A stretch of DNA of 64,000 nucleotides from Leptospiraceae bacterium (lineage in GTDB: Bacteria > Spirochaetota > Leptospiria > Leptospirales > Leptospiraceae): positions 1 to 64,000 of the forward strand of contig JABTUZ010000002.1 of the NCBI GenBank assembly GCA_015075105.1, given 5' to 3'. Within the stretch, counting starts at the first letter, position 1; every line of letters begins with the position of its first letter. Of the stretch, positions 16,803-25,020 are shown piece by piece. Position numbers and translations under genes: made by a program. The notes under the pieces were generated by a model. The model was not told the DNA's origin. It ran no database searches and saw nothing but the letters and a program-made list of their open reading frames with translations.

Positions 16803-18411
16803 GCATCCCCCCGGGATTCATAACTCCGGAAGGATCAAAATTTTTCTTTAAAGATTGAAGAGTTTTTAAACCCAATTCGCCTACCTCTGATTTCATCCAA
16901 GGAGAAAGCATTCTTCCTATTCCGTGATGGTGAGATAGAGAGCCTCCATTTTTGTGGATTGCATCAATGATTTCCTTTTGGTATTTAGTAAAATCAAGAA
17001 TCTCGTCCCCTTTTTTCATCGGACTCATAAATATAAAATATAAGTTCGCGCCATTTTCATAAGCGTGAGAAATATGAACTAAACAAAAAGTTTCAGTACG
17101 TGACTTCACAACTTGTCTGACCTTCTCCCAAAGATTAAGTAAGTTTTCCCAGCTAACCGCAGTTTCTAAAGTGTCGAGCATCATCGCTTGATCCATAAAA
17201 GCATCTCTAAGATAGGCACTGGAATATCTTTGCTCCAACCATTTTTTTACCGGGCTTTTTCCTGTTTCAAAACCGGAATATTTCTTTGCAATTTTTTTAA
17301 TCTTCTTTAATACAAATTTAGAATAGTCCTTGTCTCCATCTACAATTATGTGCATGAGACTTCTGTTCATTGGCGTATATCCGATTAAGGTTAAAAACTT
17401 ATCTGCAATGCTTCCAGTTTTACCGCTCATTTTAAAAGCAAGCTCTGTTTCCTCCGGGTCTTGCAGCCTAAAAAAATGCGGAAGTCCAAAACCTCCTTGC
17501 ATAACTTCCCTCATTGCGGTAACCGCACTTTCAAAATCTTTAAACATAAAAGAAGTTAGAGAAGAGTTCAGAGGATTGTATTTTCTTACCTTCATAGTAA
17601 TCTCTGTGATAACTCCAAAAATTCCCTCCGAGCCAAGAATGATTTGGTCTATATCAGGACCAATCGATGCTGCCGGATAATCCTTTGTAACTACTACACC
17701 CTCTGTAGTCACCATTCTAAGAGAGATTAGCATATCTTCCATCTTGCCGTAACCGGTTGATGCTTGACCTGCTCCTCTTGCAGCTACCCAACCACCTGGT
17801 GTAGAATACTCAAAAGACTGTGGAAAGTGCCCGCAAGTATAGCCTTTCTCATTTAAAAATTTTTCCAACAAAGGCCCTAGTATCCCAGCCTCTACTGTTA
17901 CCGTAGAATTTTTCTCATTTAGGCTTTTTACTTTTGTAAAGTGCTTGGACAGGTCTAAAGAAATTCCTCCTTTTGGCAGCTCCAAAGCGCGAGTTACAGA
18001 AGTCCTTCCCCCACAAGGGACTACAGGGATTTTTTTAGATTTGCAAATAGATAGAATTCGTATAACTTCCCTTTCGCTTCTAGGATAAATTACCGCATCG
18101 GGAGGGTTATCGATTATTCCTTTTCGAGCTTTTAAAATTTCTAAATAAAGTTTCGCTCCAGAATGCTTTGCCCGGTCTATGTCGGAAATAGAATAATTTT
18201 CCTTCCCTACAATGGAAATAAATTGTTTTGCGATCTGTGTAGAAATTTTGCTTTTCTTTGAAAGTTTTACTTCTACATTATTTTCTAAGTAAGGAATAGT
18301 TAAAATTTTCATGTTGTAGGACTCGCTCAAAAATTCTTGAACGTGAGGCTGCAACTTTTCTTCGTGCTTGTAGTCTCCCCATTTGTATATATCTCTGTAT
18401 GTTCTTTCCAC
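16792..18411 (-). CDS. FAD-linked oxidase, alkylglycerone-phosphate synthase-like
   Basis: A 539-residue flavoprotein of the FAD_binding_4 / FAD-oxidase_C type. It has the PPDAVIYPRSEREVI entry to the FAD domain, the CGGRTSV loop and the C-terminal SHHHGIGRMLSPW motif with catalytic-type histidines. Together with an N-terminal YKWGD segment these resemble alkyldihydroxyacetone-phosphate synthase, which exchanges an acyl for an alkyl chain on acyl-DHAP to start ether lipids. A D-lactate or glycolate dehydrogenase-like role is the main alternative. Co-transcription with glpD, which supplies DHAP, favours the ether-lipid reading. Confidence 0.75.
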   Translation of the reverse strand: MERTYRDIYKWGDYKHEEKLQPHVQEFLSESYNMKILTIPYLENNVEVKLSKKSKISTQIAKQFISIVGKENYSISDIDRAKHSGAKLYLEILKARKGIIDNPPDAVIYPRSEREVIRILSICKSKKIPVVPCGGRTSVTRALELPKGGISLDLSKHFTKVKSLNEKNSTVTVEAGILGPLLEKFLNEKGYTCGHFPQSFEYSTPGGWVAARGAGQASTGYGKMEDMLISLRMVTTEGVVVTKDYPAASIGPDIDQIILGSEGIFGVITEITMKVRKYNPLNSSLTSFMFKDFESAVTAMREVMQGGFGLPHFFRLQDPEETELAFKMSGKTGSIADKFLTLIGYTPMNRSLMHIIVDGDKDYSKFVLKKIKKIAKKYSGFETGKSPVKKWLEQRYSSAYLRDAFMDQAMMLDTLETAVSWENLLNLWEKVRQVVKSRTETFCLVHISHAYENGANLYFIFMSPMKKGDEILDFTKYQKEIIDAIHKNGGSLSHHHGIGRMLSPWMKSEVGELGLKTLQSLKKNFDPSGVMNPGGMLGL

Positions 18412-18825
18412 TATTTTTTCTCCTTTAAATTGTTTAAAATTTACACTTTGTTAATTTATGACACAGTGTCAAAATTATGCAAGTTTTTTTTTCCTCTTGG
18501 ATGAAGTTTGAGGTTGTGAATTCCGAAAATAGTAAAGTAGTTGAAAAATGGAACACTGGCAAGACAAGATAAGACATAAATCGAAAAAAAAGGAAGCGAG
18601 AAAACCCTTAGAAAATCAAAAGAGTGACTCTCAAGGCAGCAGTCTTTTTATTGTAAAACCCCTAAATCGTTACAAATTAAAGCAATTATTTTACTCCATT
18701 TTTCATAAATAATTCGTTTTTTATTTGCTTTTTTTCTGAAAATTTGCCGCAGTATCCTTGTCTAAAAATCAATAATTCTGAACATGGGATAATAAATATT
18801 CACTTCTCGTTCAAGAGGGATAAAC
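18412..18825. other. Gene-free divergent intergenic region
   Basis: This 414-base stretch separates the AGPS-like operon (minus) from a lipoprotein gene (plus). It holds the palindrome at 18459-18471. On the minus strand a TTGACA overlaps that palindrome and could be a -35 box, with no convincing -10. The remainder is A/T-rich with no coding frame I trust. Confidence 0.6.
18459..18471. promoter_or_regulatory. TetR-type operator of the AGPS-like/TetR/glpD operon
   Basis: TGACACAGTGTCA is a perfect 6+6 palindrome about 50 bases before the AGPS-like start. On the minus strand it overlaps TTGACA, so a bound dimer would cover the promoter. The operon carries its own TetR gene, which makes autoregulation likely but unproven. 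Confidence 0.6.
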
Positions 18826-19305
18826 ATGAAATCAATAAACACTATTCTAATTTCTATCGCTTTTATAACCACTTTGATTCATTGTGGTGGAAAAAACAAA
18901 CTCGATCCCGGATCCATAAATACTCTTAAAAGTATTTTAGAAATGAATCAATCTATACATACTGTGTTATTTTCTGATGACAAGGCTTTGCCGAGTGTGA
19001 ACGGACTACTCAAAACAATCGGAAACTCTAAAAATGAAGTTCAGAATTCCGAAGTAAAAAAATCTTTAGAAGCAATGGAAACAAGTTTAAAAAAGATTGG
19101 TGATTCTCCAAAAAGAGAAGATTATTTCAAAGAATTTTCTGCATTTAGTGAAGAACTTGCAGTCACTATGAAAAAATTCCAAATTGATTCTTCTTACAAT
19201 AGATTTTTTTGTCCGATGGTTTCCAAAACTTGGGTTTCCAAAGGAACTCAAATCAAAAATCCTTACGCATCGGACATGAGAGACTGTGGCGAAATTGTTA
19301 AGTAA
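18826..19305 (+). CDS. Lipoprotein with DUF3347-like C-terminus
   Basis: A 159-residue exported protein. A signal sequence ends in LIHCGG, a plausible spirochaetal lipobox. A helical middle is followed by a C-terminal segment with F-F-C-P-M-V, W-V-S-K-G, K-N-P-Y and M-R-D-C-G. This matches the end of DUF3347-type domains, which accompany heavy-metal efflux adaptors. The cysteine/methionine pattern may bind metal. The TAA stop is followed in the same frame by the next gene after one codon, which is unusual (see findings). Confidence 0.6.
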   Translation: MKSINTILISIAFITTLIHCGGKNKLDPGSINTLKSILEMNQSIHTVLFSDDKALPSVNGLLKTIGNSKNEVQNSEVKKSLEAMETSLKKIGDSPKREDYFKEFSAFSEELAVTMKKFQIDSSYNRFFCPMVSKTWVSKGTQIKNPYASDMRDCGEIVK

Positions 19306-19308
19306 TTT

Positions 19309-20298
19309 TTGGAAACAAAAAAACCACAAGCAAGGGATAAATGCTTCATAGACACCACTGTCTATGAAGTTTGCCCTTCTAACTGTAAATCTGTAATTGC
19401 ACAAAACCCTTGGGGAGGTAGATTAAAAAGTGAATGTATCGCTATAGAAAAATTAAGAGCATTCATGAATTCAGAAAATTCTTTTTCTGTTGCCATTAGC
19501 GCATTTCAACAAGCCTCACCACACTTCATAGAAGAGTTTGCCAGAAAAAGCAAGGGCTCACTCGATCTAATCCGATATTTCTTAAATATCTCTGACCAAA
19601 AAGATATAAACGAAATCACAAGTGCATTTTCTAACCGTACGTTACTTTCTATTATAGAATTGGATCTACAGAATTTTTCAAAAATGAGTAATGAAAAAAA
19701 TAGAGCAAAATTAGAAAATAATTATTTTAAGTCTAAAAATAGTTTGTTTTGGAATTTTGTATCTTCAAAAAAAATTTGCAACTTTATTCATTTCCTGATG
19801 AAGGAAAAAGAAGAATCCTCACTCGCAGCTCAATTTCTTTTGGTACTGCCTCCGGAAATAATTTCACAATTGGAAAACTATGCAAACCTATCCGATGAAG
19901 ACGAGAAGACACTCTATCATGCACTTGGGGACGGGATTTATGAACTTCCACTAAAGTCTCCAAAAATTTATCAGCACTTATTAGAGCTATTTAAAGATGA
20001 TTTGGAAATTTTCTTCATACTACAAACGATGGAAGAGTTGGTAAAAAGAAAAGCAATGATAATCAACACTACAGAGATTATTATTTCTGGATATAAAAAA
20101 CACGGATACGCTTTATCGTTTCAGGCGATCTATTCAGAATTGTATGGTATGGAAATCGAGCTAATAGTAGAAATCTTGGGTCAGCTAAGAGAAAGAAACA
20201 TTCTGACTCTTAGCGAGAAAAATTCACTTCAAAGATTGTTTGAAAGTGGTGGAATTGATTTTATCAAGGGAATAAAAACTGAGATTTTAGGGAAGTAA
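19309..20298 (+). CDS. Unknown protein in frame behind the lipoprotein gene
   Basis: Not recognised. It is 329 residues if the TTG at 19309 is the start. It opens with a cysteine-rich stretch (C12, C22, C26, C43) and continues as a helical, charged, soluble domain without motifs. There is no ribosome site before the TTG. The frame continues directly from the preceding lipoprotein gene, separated only by TAA and one codon. It could therefore be the second half of one gene broken by a stop, a read-through extension, or a separate gene starting further inside. Confidence 0.5.
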   Translation: METKKPQARDKCFIDTTVYEVCPSNCKSVIAQNPWGGRLKSECIAIEKLRAFMNSENSFSVAISAFQQASPHFIEEFARKSKGSLDLIRYFLNISDQKDINEITSAFSNRTLLSIIELDLQNFSKMSNEKNRAKLENNYFKSKNSLFWNFVSSKKICNFIHFLMKEKEESSLAAQFLLVLPPEIISQLENYANLSDEDEKTLYHALGDGIYELPLKSPKIYQHLLELFKDDLEIFFILQTMEELVKRKAMIINTTEIIISGYKKHGYALSFQAIYSELYGMEIELIVEILGQLRERNILTLSEKNSLQRLFESGGIDFIKGIKTEILGK

Positions 20299-20311
20299 CA
20301 CTTTAGAAAAT

Positions 20312-21118
20312 TTATTTACTTATTAAATGATTTAGAGAATGTACTTTTTGAAACCCAATAGGTAAAGAATGAGAAATCGTAAAGTGGAGAAATTCTTTTG
20401 CACGATAAATTGATTCGACTAAAGAATGACCCTTGGCTAAATAAGCACAAATTGCACTGGAGTAGGTGCACCCGGTTCCGTGAGAATTTACACCATGGAT
20501 AAAATTTTTAGTAAATGTATGTATATTTTTTCCGTCAAATAAAACATCCGTAGCTTCGTCGGTATTTTTCAAGTGACCACCTTTTAATAAAACCGGAACA
20601 CCAAAAAGCTCATAAATTGATTTTACAGAAGCCTCCATTTCAGGTCTTATTGTAATTTTTTTATTCAGTAAAATTTCTGCTTCATCAAGGTTTGGAGTAA
20701 TTAGATCAGAATAAGGAAGAAGATCTTTTTTTAAAGATTCAATTGCATCTTTTTGTAAAAGTAAGGCACCGCTCGTGGCTACCATAACCGGATCAACGAC
20801 TAACTGAAAATTTCTATTTTTCGCAAACTCCGAAACCTTACGAATGATTTTTTCTGAGAATAGCATCCCTGTCTTAACTGCATTCACAGGAAAAAATTCT
20901 AATACAGACCAAATCTGATCTTCTATAATTTCTAAAGGCACTTCTTGGATCGAAGAAACTCTATCTGGATTTTGAGATGTGATACAAGTAATTGCAGTTG
21001 TCCCATAAACTTTTAGTGAAGTAAAAGTTTTTATGTCCGCTTGAATCCCGGCTCCTCCACCAGAATCCGAGCCTGCAATAGATAGAGTAACAGGGAAAAG
21101 ACTCAAATCTATGGCCAA
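20312..21118 (-). CDS. thiD: Hydroxymethylpyrimidine (phosphate) kinase
   Basis: A 268-residue ribokinase-fold enzyme of thiamine synthesis that phosphorylates HMP and HMP-phosphate. The N-terminal GSDSGGGAGIQADIKTF and C-terminal GTGCTYSSAI anion-hole motif are both present. It overlaps the alkyltransferase-like gene by 10 bases and ends a hisE/ATL/thiD operon of unrelated functions. No other thi gene is in the window. Confidence 0.93.
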   Translation of the reverse strand: MAIDLSLFPVTLSIAGSDSGGGAGIQADIKTFTSLKVYGTTAITCITSQNPDRVSSIQEVPLEIIEDQIWSVLEFFPVNAVKTGMLFSEKIIRKVSEFAKNRNFQLVVDPVMVATSGALLLQKDAIESLKKDLLPYSDLITPNLDEAEILLNKKITIRPEMEASVKSIYELFGVPVLLKGGHLKNTDEATDVLFDGKNIHTFTKNFIHGVNSHGTGCTYSSAICAYLAKGHSLVESIYRAKEFLHFTISHSLPIGFQKVHSLNHLISK

Positions 21119-21411
21119 CCGTATTTTTTTAAATCTACCGTGTTATTTTCATCGAATTCAATTCCCTCAGAAGAAAGAATTTCTTTTTGAAGTAAGTAAC
21201 GCACTGTGTCTCCTTTGAAGCTGATCTGCCCTTTTGAGTTTATCACTCTTTGCCAAGGAATTGTATCGTCTTTGGATACGTGTAAGGCATAACCTACTGC
21301 TCTTGCCGCCCTTGGTTTACCAAGAATTACCGCAATCCTGCCGTAAGTAGAGATTTTTCCTTTTGGAATTTTTTTTGTGACTTTGTACACTTCTTTGTAG
21401 AAGTTTGACAT
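21109..21411 (-). CDS. Alkyltransferase-like protein (MGMT homologue without catalytic cysteine)
   Basis: A 100-residue protein equal to the DNA-binding domain of O6-alkylguanine-DNA alkyltransferases. The helix-turn-helix and arginine finger region are visible (GKISTYGRIA, RAARAVGYAL). The usual PCHR active site reads PWQR, so the acceptor cysteine is replaced by tryptophan. That is the hallmark of ATL proteins, which bind alkylated guanines and hand them to nucleotide-excision repair. It lies 5 bases after hisE and overlaps thiD. Confidence 0.85.
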   Translation of the reverse strand: MSNFYKEVYKVTKKIPKGKISTYGRIAVILGKPRAARAVGYALHVSKDDTIPWQRVINSKGQISFKGDTVRYLLQKEILSSEGIEFDENNTVDLKKYGWP

Positions 21412-21416
21412 ACTTT

Positions 21417-21695
21417 CTAAGAGTGTCTTTTCTTTAATTCTTCCAAGATAGTTTGAAAAGAAATTCCTTTTTCTACCAACAAAACTTCTAAATGAAAAAC
21501 TAAATCGGCTACTTCATGGATGAATTCTTCTCTATCTGAATTTTTAGAAGCAATGATTACCTCGCCCGCCTCTTCGCCTATTTTTTTTAAAATTCGGTCA
21601 ATACCACCTCTAAAAAGATCGGCTGTATAAGATTTTTCAGGTTTCTCAGTTTTTCTTTTTTCGAGAGTTTTTTCTAATGCAAATAAAAATTCCAT
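21417..21695 (-). CDS. hisE: Phosphoribosyl-ATP pyrophosphatase
   Basis: A 92-residue stand-alone HisE that hydrolyses PR-ATP in histidine synthesis. The MazG-like helical core is visible: [13 protein letters not shown] and E-V-A-D-L-V-F-H-L. These acidic residues bind magnesium. It is unfused to HisI and away from other his genes. It heads the hisE/ATL/thiD operon. Confidence 0.92.
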   Translation of the reverse strand: MEFLFALEKTLEKRKTEKPEKSYTADLFRGGIDRILKKIGEEAGEVIIASKNSDREEFIHEVADLVFHLEVLLVEKGISFQTILEELKKRHS

Positions 21696-21742
21696 ATATT
21701 CAATGGTCTAAAAGAATGAGTATAAAGTAAAGAAGGATTTTT

Positions 21743-22570
21743 TTGAATTATAGAATACTGACATTTTTTTTGATTTGCTGGAGTCTATCCCCGACAAAAC
21801 TATATAGCGAAACTATTTGGTTGAAATCAATAAAGCAAGGTTTTGAACTCGCAAAAAAAACAGGTAAACCTATTGTAATTGATTTGTATGCCGACTGGTG
21901 CTCCTATTGTAAAGTGTTGGAAAACGAAATTTTTCCTTCTACACCGGTTACCAAAGAATTAGAAAAATTTATTCCTGTTCGATTGAATGGAGAAGAGTTC
22001 CCAAATCTTATGAGCCGTTACGAGGTTAAGGGTTACCCTACAATTTTATTTTTAGATAAGAACGGAAATTTTATAGATAAACTAACCGGTCTTCCTTCTA
22101 AAGAAATGGTTTTATCAAAACTAAAAATTGTTTATGAAAAAAAAGATATTGAAGGAATTTTACTCGCCAACCACAAAAAAGATCCCGATGGAGTGGAAAT
22201 TAATTACAAACTCGGAATTTATTACTACCAAAGTGGAGATATCCAAAAATCAGAAAAATATTTCTTAACTTCCGTCAATTCAAAAAAGATAGAAGCCCCC
22301 GATAAAAGATACAATTCAAATTACAATTTATGTTTAATTCAAATTGAAAAAGAAATGTACCTAGACGCAGTGAATTGCTGGACCAAATATTTAGAAACCT
22401 ACCCTCCTCCAAAAGGAGACGAGCGTTCTGCCAGATATTACAGAGGACTTTCACTTAGTAAACTTCAAAGAATCAAAGAAGCCAAAGAAGACCTTGTGAA
22501 AGCGAAAGAGCTTGCAGGAAATGTAGAAGAAAAAAAACAAATTACAAAAGTACTGAACTCTTTAAAATAA
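21743..22570 (+). CDS. Exported thioredoxin-like protein with TPR repeats
   Basis: A 275-residue protein from a TTG start preceded by AAGGA. A signal peptide covers about residues 1-22. A thioredoxin domain follows, with D-W-C-S-Y-C (C53, C56) and a cis-Pro loop V-K-G-Y-P-T-I, resembling the DsbD C-terminal or DUF255 type. At least two TPR-like helical pairs make up the C-terminus (about 150-180 and 228-262). It is probably a periplasmic disulfide reductase or adaptor. It is divergent from hisE. Confidence 0.8.
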   Translation: MNYRILTFFLICWSLSPTKLYSETIWLKSIKQGFELAKKTGKPIVIDLYADWCSYCKVLENEIFPSTPVTKELEKFIPVRLNGEEFPNLMSRYEVKGYPTILFLDKNGNFIDKLTGLPSKEMVLSKLKIVYEKKDIEGILLANHKKDPDGVEINYKLGIYYYQSGDIQKSEKYFLTSVNSKKIEAPDKRYNSNYNLCLIQIEKEMYLDAVNCWTKYLETYPPPKGDERSARYYRGLSLSKLQRIKEAKEDLVKAKELAGNVEEKKQITKVLNSLK

Positions 22571-23122
22571 TTATTTATAAGAATAAAATACATCCCAGAT
22601 TCCCCAAAACCTTCCGACGCTTGAATAATTCGGAGAAAGAAAAACTTCAATTCTTCCATCAGGAAATTCTTCAGGAAAAACCGGGATTTTTGCAGGGTTT
22701 TTTGGAGTTTTGGCATAATCAAAAATTATCGTTTCTTTTACTTTCCCATTAATTTTTACAGATAGTTTCTGAATTGATTGAGTATTTTTTCCAATAGATT
22801 CGTAAGTAGTCAGATCAAGATAGAGGTAGAGTGTGGACTTAATTGTTGGATCAGCCGTTAAAAAAAACGATAAACCCTCACTTGGAATACTTCTACAAAT
22901 CCCGTCTTTTAAACCATAAGCAGGATCATCGGGAAGAAGTTTTAAAGACTGAAAATTTGCCCACACTTTTAAGTTATCGTAACTGCAAGTTTCTTCTGGC
23001 TTTAAAGACTCCCCTTTTTCAGAGAGATGAGTAAAATTAATATATTTTTTTATATCCGGCAATGTTTTTGATGCCAAATTAGAAATAAAAAAAAACATGA
23101 AAATAAGAAATAAAAATTTCAT
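22571..23122 (-). CDS. Exported protein, unknown
   Basis: Not recognised. From the ATG at 23122 it has 183 residues with a clear signal peptide (MKFLFLIFMFFFISNLAS) and a beta-rich mature part containing two cysteines. An in-frame ATG at 23173 would add 17 residues before the signal peptide and is unlikely. It is a candidate secreted or periplasmic carbohydrate-binding-like domain, but no motif proves it. The stop codon abuts the end of the thioredoxin-TPR gene on the other strand. Confidence 0.55.
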   Translation of the reverse strand: MKFLFLIFMFFFISNLASKTLPDIKKYINFTHLSEKGESLKPEETCSYDNLKVWANFQSLKLLPDDPAYGLKDGICRSIPSEGLSFFLTADPTIKSTLYLYLDLTTYESIGKNTQSIQKLSVKINGKVKETIIFDYAKTPKNPAKIPVFPEEFPDGRIEVFLSPNYSSVGRFWGIWDVFYSYK

Positions 23123-23167
23123 TCTATACTTATATTCGGATTTTGAGTTAGTGAATCGGAGGAAAAT

Positions 23168-24097
23168 TTGCATATCATTCGAGATTTAAACAGAATTTCA
23201 GATGAATTTTCTAAAGGCTCAATTGTAACCCTAGGGAATTTTGACGGAATTCACCTCGCCCACGAGGCACTACTAAAAAACCTTGTCACAATTTCAAAAT
23301 CAAAAAATTTGCTTTCTGTTGTCGTTACCTATTTTCCTAATCCTGCACTGGTGCTAAGAAAAAATTCTAACTTTAAAAATATTGTAACTCAAGAAGAAAA
23401 AGAATACCTAATTAAAAATTGTGGGGTAGATTTTCTTGTTATCATCCCTTTTACTCAAGAACTTGCAAATACCAATGCTGAGATTTTTTTAAAAAACATA
23501 TTAATAGAAAAATTAAACGCAAAAGAAATGATTATCGGATTCAACCATTGCTTTGGAAAAAATCGTGAAGGAGATTTTGACTTTTTACTTAAGCATTCCA
23601 AAAAATATAATTTCCAGGTAGATAAATTTGAGCCTGTGTATTTTGATGAAGAAAAAATTTCCAGCTCTCTTGTCAGAAATTTAATTTTACAGGGTGATAT
23701 AGAAAAAGCAAATAAACTGCTTGGAAGAGGTTTTGACGTTCAAGGAAAGGTAAAGCATGGCTTTCATAGAGGAAAACAAATCGGATTTCCAACTGCCAAT
23801 ATCGAAATTCCACAAGAAATTATTTTGCCTCCTGTTGGTGTCTATGCTTCTCAAACTGAAATCAAAGGAGATGTATATTATTCTATGACCAATATTGGAA
23901 CAAATCCAACTTTTGAAAATAATGCCTTGAGTATAGAAACTCATATTTTGGATTATACGGGGGAATTACACGGTAAGGAACTGAAAACAATTTTTGTAAA
24001 AAGAATCAGAGACGAAAAAAAATTTTCATCTATTGATTCTTTAGTTCGCCAATTGCATGAAGACGAAAAAATTTGCAGATCCTTGTTTGGGATTTGA
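23168..24097 (+). CDS. ribF: Bifunctional riboflavin kinase / FAD synthetase
   Basis: A 309-residue RibF making FMN and FAD. The N-terminal nucleotidyltransferase domain carries GNFDGIHLAH and a later S-S-x-L-V-R. The C-terminal kinase domain carries HGFHRGKQIGFPTANIE. It starts with TTG at 23168 behind GGAGG, a strong ribosome site. It is followed by repeat array C. Confidence 0.95.
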   Translation: MHIIRDLNRISDEFSKGSIVTLGNFDGIHLAHEALLKNLVTISKSKNLLSVVVTYFPNPALVLRKNSNFKNIVTQEEKEYLIKNCGVDFLVIIPFTQELANTNAEIFLKNILIEKLNAKEMIIGFNHCFGKNREGDFDFLLKHSKKYNFQVDKFEPVYFDEEKISSSLVRNLILQGDIEKANKLLGRGFDVQGKVKHGFHRGKQIGFPTANIEIPQEIILPPVGVYASQTEIKGDVYYSMTNIGTNPTFENNALSIETHILDYTGELHGKELKTIFVKRIRDEKKFSSIDSLVRQLHEDEKICRSLFGI

Positions 24098-24177
24098 GAA
24101 CAGACATTCTTGATATGATTTAACACTACAACAGTAAGAAGTTGATAGGGTGCTTTTTATGTAATTGTAGAAAATTC

Positions 24178-24415
24178 AATTTTTGTGGGATCTCCACTCT
24201 TTTCTGTAAAGTGCATGCTTTATACCAATTGTTCACCTTTCACGCAAAAATGTGGGAACTCCACTTTTTTAGGGGATTTCAAGAGTTTACGCCTTTAGTG
24301 CAGATTTGGGACTTTTTCTGTAAAAGCTAAAAAAATTTTCCAAAAATTACAAAAATTTTTTTTCTAAAGCAAACTTTTTTTACCTTATAAAGAAGAGCAG
24401 AAAAATTTACTTTAA
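24178..24415 (+). repeat. Repeat array C, leader of DUF1564 copy 2
   Basis: Fills the 328 bases between ribF and DUF1564 copy 2. Two cores, GTGGGATCTCCAC (24185-24197) and GTGGGAACTCCAC (24252-24264), flank the module GCATGCTTTATACCAATTG. The gene-proximal module (CAAGAGTTTACGC, TTTAGTGCAGATTTGGGAC) follows. Reverse-complemented array A aligns with this from end to end, with few differences by eye, up to the A/T-rich segment before the start codon. Confidence 0.85.
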
Positions 24416-24425
24416 GGAGAAATTT

Positions 24426-24890
24426 ATGAACCCAGAAAAATATGTAGAAACACAATCGAGCTTGCTTGTTCCGGCAAAATACATGGACGAGTTCAATAGA
24501 AGAACGACAGGTTTATCAAGGAGGAGATACCTAAACGTATTGTTGAACAGATACAGAAATGTGATTCTTTGGGGAACTTTTAAGAAGATGGAGAGGGTGA
24601 AAAAGGCCTATCAAGAAGTCGGGCAAAATTTGCAGAAGAAGAATTTTACCCCATATAACGAGGACTGGATTGAGCTTGGCATTCTTGCAGACTGGCTCGG
24701 TACCACAAAGACAGCTCTTTTTACTCTTCTGTTAGTGCTTGACCTTGCCGAATGGGACATAATTCTCCCCGGCAGATTCTTCGAGAATGGAGTTCCCACC
24801 CCGGTGACCACGATTGCGGGGGGAGCTTACCTCTCCAAGAGAAAAACGACCCGCTACAATAGGCTGATACGACAAAAGAGCAAATATTAG
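24426..24890 (+). CDS. DUF1564 family protein, copy 2
   Basis: A 154-residue member of the same family as copies 1 and 3, but clearly more diverged (roughly two thirds identical by eye). The core W-x2-LG-x2-A-x3-G-x2-K-x-ALF, LLVLDLAEWD and the basic tail KRKTTRYNRLIRQK are kept. It has a strong TAAGGAG site. Its 3' half looks less A/T-rich than neighbouring genes. Function is unknown; DNA or RNA binding to the adjacent repeats is a hypothesis. Confidence 0.85.
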   Translation: MNPEKYVETQSSLLVPAKYMDEFNRRTTGLSRRRYLNVLLNRYRNVILWGTFKKMERVKKAYQEVGQNLQKKNFTPYNEDWIELGILADWLGTTKTALFTLLLVLDLAEWDIILPGRFFENGVPTPVTTIAGGAYLSKRKTTRYNRLIRQKSKY

Positions 24891-25020
24891 TAAAATAAGA
24901 GAAAAGAAAAAATATACTAAGATGACAACATGCAAAATATATTAGACATGCTATACCAACAGCCTCCAAAAAGTGCAGCTAATTACTTTTCCATGCAATC
25001 AGCTGCAAAGTAAATATCTT

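Noticed and set aside
18744-18929. Small plus-strand frame before the lipoprotein gene
   Set aside because: It overlaps the true lipoprotein start in another frame, and its product looks random without a signal or motif.
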